A stretch of 8,289 bases of DNA from assembly GCA_015904075.1 (NCBI GenBank), contig JABMDH010000015.1:1-8289 (forward strand). The letters are read 5' to 3'. A program made the position numbers and the translations under genes. Within the stretch, counting starts at the first letter, position 1. Each line of letters opens with the position of its first letter. The DNA is from Nitrospira sp. Its GTDB lineage: Bacteria > Nitrospirota > Nitrospiria > Nitrospirales > Nitrospiraceae. Under the pieces are notes generated by a model that did no database searches, was not told the origin of the DNA, and was given only the letters and a program-made list of their open reading frames with translations. Positions 6,419 through 8,289 of the stretch are shown here, in pieces.

Positions 6419-6424
6419 GGGAGG

Positions 6425-6446
6425 CTAGTTCATTGAGCAGGAACCG
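6425..6446 (-). pseudogene. Duplicated scrap of the fmdB 3' end at the repeat junction
   Basis: The minus strand reads CGGTTCCTGCTCAATGAACTAG, matching the last codons and TAG stop of fmdB (7072-7093) with two base changes. It marks the junction where the upstream end of the duplicated segment meets the interior of B2'. It supplies, in a different frame, the last residues and the stop codon of B2'. Confidence 0.75.
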
Positions 6447-6732
6447 CGGCATCCCGTTCCCGGTTCAGATTGAACAACCGCTCATCGTGGCCGGGATCAT
6501 GATGTCCATGGCCGTACACCGCAGCCCAATCGGGAGGTGTCCCATCCAACGCGGCAAGAAATGCTTCAATCGCCTTCCGCTCTACCAAGAGATGTGTGCC
6601 AGGAGGAAGAATCGAATCAAGCCGTTCGAGGGAAATCGTTCTCAGCGGAGCAGGTTTGACTGCATCATCAGATCGTGAGATAGCCGGCGAGACACACAGA
6701 ACTGATACGAACAGAAGCGGGAGCAGGCGCAT
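6430..6732 (-). CDS. Truncated exported protein B2' (100 aa), upstream copy of B
   Basis: It has the same signal peptide start (MRLLPLLFVSVLCVSPA) and the same mature N-terminus as B1, including the YGHGHHDPGHDE loop, up to RERDAA at about residue 96. There the duplication junction cuts it off; translation continues only four residues (VPAQ) through the copied fmdB tail read out of its own frame, and stops at TGA 6430-6432. The C-terminal 125 residues of B are missing. Between residues 31 and 96 only four positions differ from B1, whereas the signal region differs at about eleven, so the retained mature part still looks constrained or the duplication is fairly young. ATG 6732 lies 7 nt after the A2 stop, as in the other copy. 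It could be a decaying fragment or a stable short secreted version; I lean to fragment. Confidence 0.65.
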   Translation of the reverse strand: MRLLPLLFVSVLCVSPAISRSDDAVKPAPLRTISLERLDSILPPGTHLLVERKAIEAFLAALDGTPPDWAAVYGHGHHDPGHDERLFNLNRERDAAVPAQ

Positions 6733-7093
6733 CGTACGCCTATTCTGTACTGGCGCGAGCCATAATCCGATCGTAGAAAGCCATGAGAGAGACCACACCT
6801 GGGTGGTCGACCGCCAACACTCCGATATCGATGAGCACTGTAAGCCGGGGCGTCGGATCGATTCGTCGAAGCCCGGATCGAGTCAGACCGGCTGTGTCCA
6901 ACGTCTTTTCATATATACCCAGCCAAGACTCCGTCACCACGCGTAAGCCGGCATCTGTAGATTTCATACGGCCTAACCGAACCTGCTGCAGCAGCTTGAT
7001 CAGTGGGTCGGACTGCAAAATGGCTGAGATCGCACGTTGCAGCGCCTGTTCGCCGGGCTCGTCCATGTGGGCTAATTCGTTGAGCAGGAACCG
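6445..7093. repeat. Tandem duplication, copy 2 (period 648 bp)
   Basis: This is the second direct copy, carrying the 3'-truncated B2', A2 and the fmdB 3' end. The two copies abut with a shared CG dinucleotide at 6445-6446, consistent with unequal crossover or slippage over minimal microhomology. To the right of 7093 the sequence continues as unique fmdB. Confidence 0.9.
6740..7066 (-). CDS. Small hypothetical protein A2 (108 aa), duplicated gene directly after fmdB
   Basis: This is the paralogue of A1, with the same length and 95 of 108 residues identical; changes cluster in the middle (GSAD to DTAG near residue 57-60) and near the C-terminus. Family unknown. ATG 7066 gives the same N-terminus (MDEPGEQALQRAIS) as A1 and lies 5 nt after the fmdB stop. 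The frame stays open upstream for 19 codons to ATG 7123 inside fmdB, but that extension has no counterpart at A1, where a stop blocks it, so I do not use it. Gene order and very short gaps indicate expression from the fmdB promoter and coupled translation. In the layout before duplication this would have been the only A gene, between fmdB and B. Confidence 0.78.
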   Translation of the reverse strand: MDEPGEQALQRAISAILQSDPLIKLLQQVRLGRMKSTDAGLRVVTESWLGIYEKTLDTAGLTRSGLRRIDPTPRLTVLIDIGVLAVDHPGVVSLMAFYDRIMARASTE

Positions 7094-7296
7094 GGGCCGC
7101 GCGGATCGCCGCAACTGCCGCAAGATCCACCACTACTTGTCACGGGCCATACGCCGGTGGCTCCGACTCCAAAGGCGGAAAACTGCTTGTCGAGTCTGGT
7201 CGTCTTGCACTTGGGACAGGCCGCTTCCGTCGAACCCTGAATCAGCAACTCGAATCGATGATTGCATTCCCGACAGACATATTCGAAGATAGGCAT
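7072..7296 (-). CDS. FmdB-family zinc ribbon protein (74 aa)
   Basis: A small cytoplasmic protein of the FmdB / CxxC-CxxC 'putative regulatory protein' family. The start MPIFEYVCRECNHRFELLI is the family hallmark, with Cys8/Cys11 and Cys27/Cys30 (ACPKCKTT) as the probable zinc ligands. The tail is rich in glycine, serine and cysteine (SSGGSCGSCGD), also typical. The cellular role of the family is unclear; a regulatory function is only suggested by name. ATG 7296 has an excellent AAGGAG site (7304-7309) 7 nt upstream, which excludes the longer in-frame start at 7350. It is the first gene of the minus-strand unit and has a good promoter. Its last codons were copied by the tandem duplication. 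Confidence 0.92.
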   Translation of the reverse strand: MPIFEYVCRECNHRFELLIQGSTEAACPKCKTTRLDKQFSAFGVGATGVWPVTSSGGSCGSCGDPRGPGSCSTN

Positions 7297-7303
7297 CGTC
7301 AGA

Positions 7304-7309
7304 CTCCTT
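7304..7309 (-). promoter_or_regulatory. Ribosome binding site of the FmdB gene
   Basis: AAGGAG on the minus strand sits 7 nt from ATG 7296 and settles that start over the longer in-frame one. It is the only strong ribosome site in the five-gene unit; the downstream genes appear to depend on coupling. Confidence 0.75.
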
Positions 7310-7321
7310 TTCGTGAATCGC

Positions 7322-7350
7322 ATTATACGATTGCATCTGCTGGATCGCAA
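7322..7350 (-). promoter_or_regulatory. Sigma70-type promoter of the fmdB-A2-B2'-A1-B1 unit
   Basis: On the minus strand, -35 TTGCGA (7350-7345, 4 of 6 matches) is separated by exactly 17 nt from a perfect -10 TATAAT (7327-7322). Transcription should start near 7315, giving a leader of about 20 nt that contains the AAGGAG site. It lies in the 67-nt gap between divergent genes, so the plus-strand gene must use a different, overlapping promoter that I cannot define. Confidence 0.6.
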
Positions 7351-7363
7351 CGAGAGGACTCAT

Positions 7364-7630
7364 ATGTATCAGGAGGAGAAGACCTTCACCCTTCGATTCA
7401 GCCTGGAAGCCACATTCCCGGATGAATACGAAGGCGACGACGATGCTCATGCGTGGGTACGAGCCTGGGAAACACGCATCAAGCCGGAGATGATCAAGGC
7501 GGTATTTGAATCACTGCGGCGGACACCTCACTGGACCGCCCACACCCGCAACCGTGGCAAATCACCGGAGGATGAAATCGAAGTGGTACTGGAACGAGAC
7601 TTCTCCGTATCGACGCCTTTTCCCGGGTGA
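7364..7630 (+). CDS. Hypothetical protein (88 aa) upstream of the HemW-like gene
   Basis: Family not recognised. A small, acidic, soluble protein starting MYQEEKTFTLRFSLEATFP. It has an acidic patch (DEYEGDDDAHAW, about residues 21-32), a helical middle (IKPEMIKAVFESLRR), and a closing strand EDEIEVVLERDF that may pair with the opening FTLRFSLEA strand, suggesting a compact alpha/beta fold. ATG 7364 is chosen because AGAGGA lies 5 nt upstream; the frame is open further upstream to 7262 but that part overlaps the divergent FmdB gene and its promoter. The next gene starts 3 nt after its stop, so the two are almost certainly co-transcribed and translationally coupled, which hints at a role with the HemW-like protein, though nothing in its sequence shows that. 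Confidence 0.75.
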   Translation: MYQEEKTFTLRFSLEATFPDEYEGDDDAHAWVRAWETRIKPEMIKAVFESLRRTPHWTAHTRNRGKSPEDEIEVVLERDFSVSTPFPG

Positions 7631-7633
7631 CCG

Positions 7634-8289
7634 ATGCAGTCTCAGCGCGACCTCGGCATCTATCTGCACATTCCCTTCTGCCGGCAGCGCTGCCACTTTT
7701 GCGCCTTTTATCTCGAAGTGGCAGGAACCGATCGGGGCATGGATCGTATCGACGCGTTCCGCCTCGCACTTGCACGGGAAATCGAACTCTACCGCCGGCA
7801 AGGTTCGATCGGGAGCCGCCCGTTGCAGAGTGTCTATTTCGGCGGTGGAACACCGACGGCACTTCCTGCCACCCAATTGGTTGCTCTGCTGCAACTGGTG
7901 CGAACCGCCTGGCCGATACAGACGTCCGCCGAAATTACGGTGGAAGCCCACCCCTCGACCGTCACTCCAGCTGATTTGAAAGTTCTCGCGGATGCCGGAT
8001 TCTCCCGCATCAGCTTCGGCGCAGAATCCATGGACGAACAGGACTTTGCCCCGATCGGACGGCCCGGACGGGTGCAGGACACGGAAACCGCCGTTGAAGC
8101 CGCGCGTGCTGCCGGTTTTGTTAATATCAGCCTTGATCTCATGTACGGGCTTCCCGGCCAAACACTCGAATCATGGACAAACACCGTTCGAGCACTGCTC
8201 TTACTCGAACCATCACACATCTCGTGTTACGCTTTAACTGTTGAGGACGGCACAAAACTCTCCAGGAATATGGCTTTGAATCTTGTGCC
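7634..8289 (+). CDS. hemW: HemW-like radical SAM protein, N-terminal part (3' end outside window)
   Basis: HemW is a radical SAM protein related to oxygen-independent coproporphyrinogen oxidase HemN, thought to act as a haem chaperone. The visible 218 residues begin close to the radical SAM core: LHIPFCRQRCHFCAF holds the CxxxCxxC iron-sulfur cluster motif (Cys16, Cys20, Cys23). Then come YFGGGTPTAL, the SAM-binding glycine motif, EITVEAHPSTV, ISFGAESMDEQ, and NISLDLMYGLPGQTLESW. The short N-terminus without the HemN PRYTSYP extension favours HemW. Some positions differ from typical HemW: ESM in place of QSF, and IGRPGR in place of LGRIHx. The diagnostic C-terminal HNxxYW haem-binding region is beyond the window, so a HemW-like paralogue of other function remains possible. 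ATG 7634 lies 3 nt after the stop of the preceding gene, with GGGTGA just upstream. Confidence 0.87.
   Translation, partial: MQSQRDLGIYLHIPFCRQRCHFCAFYLEVAGTDRGMDRIDAFRLALAREIELYRRQGSIGSRPLQSVYFGGGTPTALPATQLVALLQLVRTAWPIQTSAEITVEAHPSTVTPADLKVLADAGFSRISFGAESMDEQDFAPIGRPGRVQDTETAVEAARAAGFVNISLDLMYGLPGQTLESWTNTVRALLLLEPSHISCYALTVEDGTKLSRNMALNLV

Larger units (their letters stand above)
5797..6446. repeat. Tandem duplication, copy 1 (period 648 bp)
   Basis: This stretch, holding A1 and the 5' part of B1, is repeated in direct orientation 648 bp to the right. By hand count I find about 73 mismatches over roughly 620 aligned bases (about 88% identity), with no indel until a single extra base just 5' of the A1 start. 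Identity begins sharply at CGCGGC (5797) and ends at GGAACCG (6446). Confidence 0.9.

Noticed and set aside
6445..7093. The repeated A-B unit as a CRISPR-like or phage defence array
   Set aside because: The repeats are two long coding duplications, not short repeats with spacers, and no Cas, nuclease or toxin motif is visible.

Overview
The window looks like a chromosomal segment of a bacterium with moderately high GC. Gene content, small lineage-specific hypotheticals and an inverted-repeat element ending in a CTTTTTCAGCATCC-type terminus remind me of Nitrospira (Nitrospirota). That assignment is inference from general impression, not from a marker gene.

Layout: (1) 1-1447, minus strand: N-terminal part of cobalamin-dependent methionine synthase MetH, running off the left edge. 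(2) 1571-2368, plus, divergent from metH: exported protein of unknown function. (3) 2409-3572, minus: a two-helix membrane protein, a small DUF2007-like gene broken by a one-base frameshift, and a 94-aa hypothetical. (4) 3573-3881: intergenic stretch filled mostly by a 172-bp miniature inverted-repeat element. (5) 3882-5462, plus: a TenA/PqqC/CADD-like putative di-metal protein, then a chimeric scar where the first codons of an exported FGE-sulfatase-like gene run straight into an acireductone synthase (mtnC) that has lost its N-terminal DxEGTT catalytic motif. (6) 5413-7296, minus: a five-gene unit fmdB - A2 - B2' - A1 - B1 behind a good sigma70 promoter. The A-B pair has been tandemly duplicated with a period of 648 bp, and the junction truncated the upstream copy of B and carried along a scrap of the fmdB 3' end. 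(7) 7364-8289, plus, divergent from fmdB: an 88-aa hypothetical and the N-terminal two thirds of a HemW-like radical SAM protein that runs off the right edge.

The recognisable metabolism is one-carbon/methionine (MetH, broken MtnC), possibly cofactor biosynthesis (TenA/CADD-like protein) and haem-related radical SAM chemistry (HemW-like). These genes do not form one pathway operon. The dominant theme is genome remodelling: a deletion fusion, a frameshift, a tandem duplication with truncation, and a small mobile-type repeat, all within about 4.5 kb. I see no CRISPR array, tRNA, rRNA, transposase gene or convincing new defence system. The most distinctive uncharacterised unit is the duplicated A-B gene pair.
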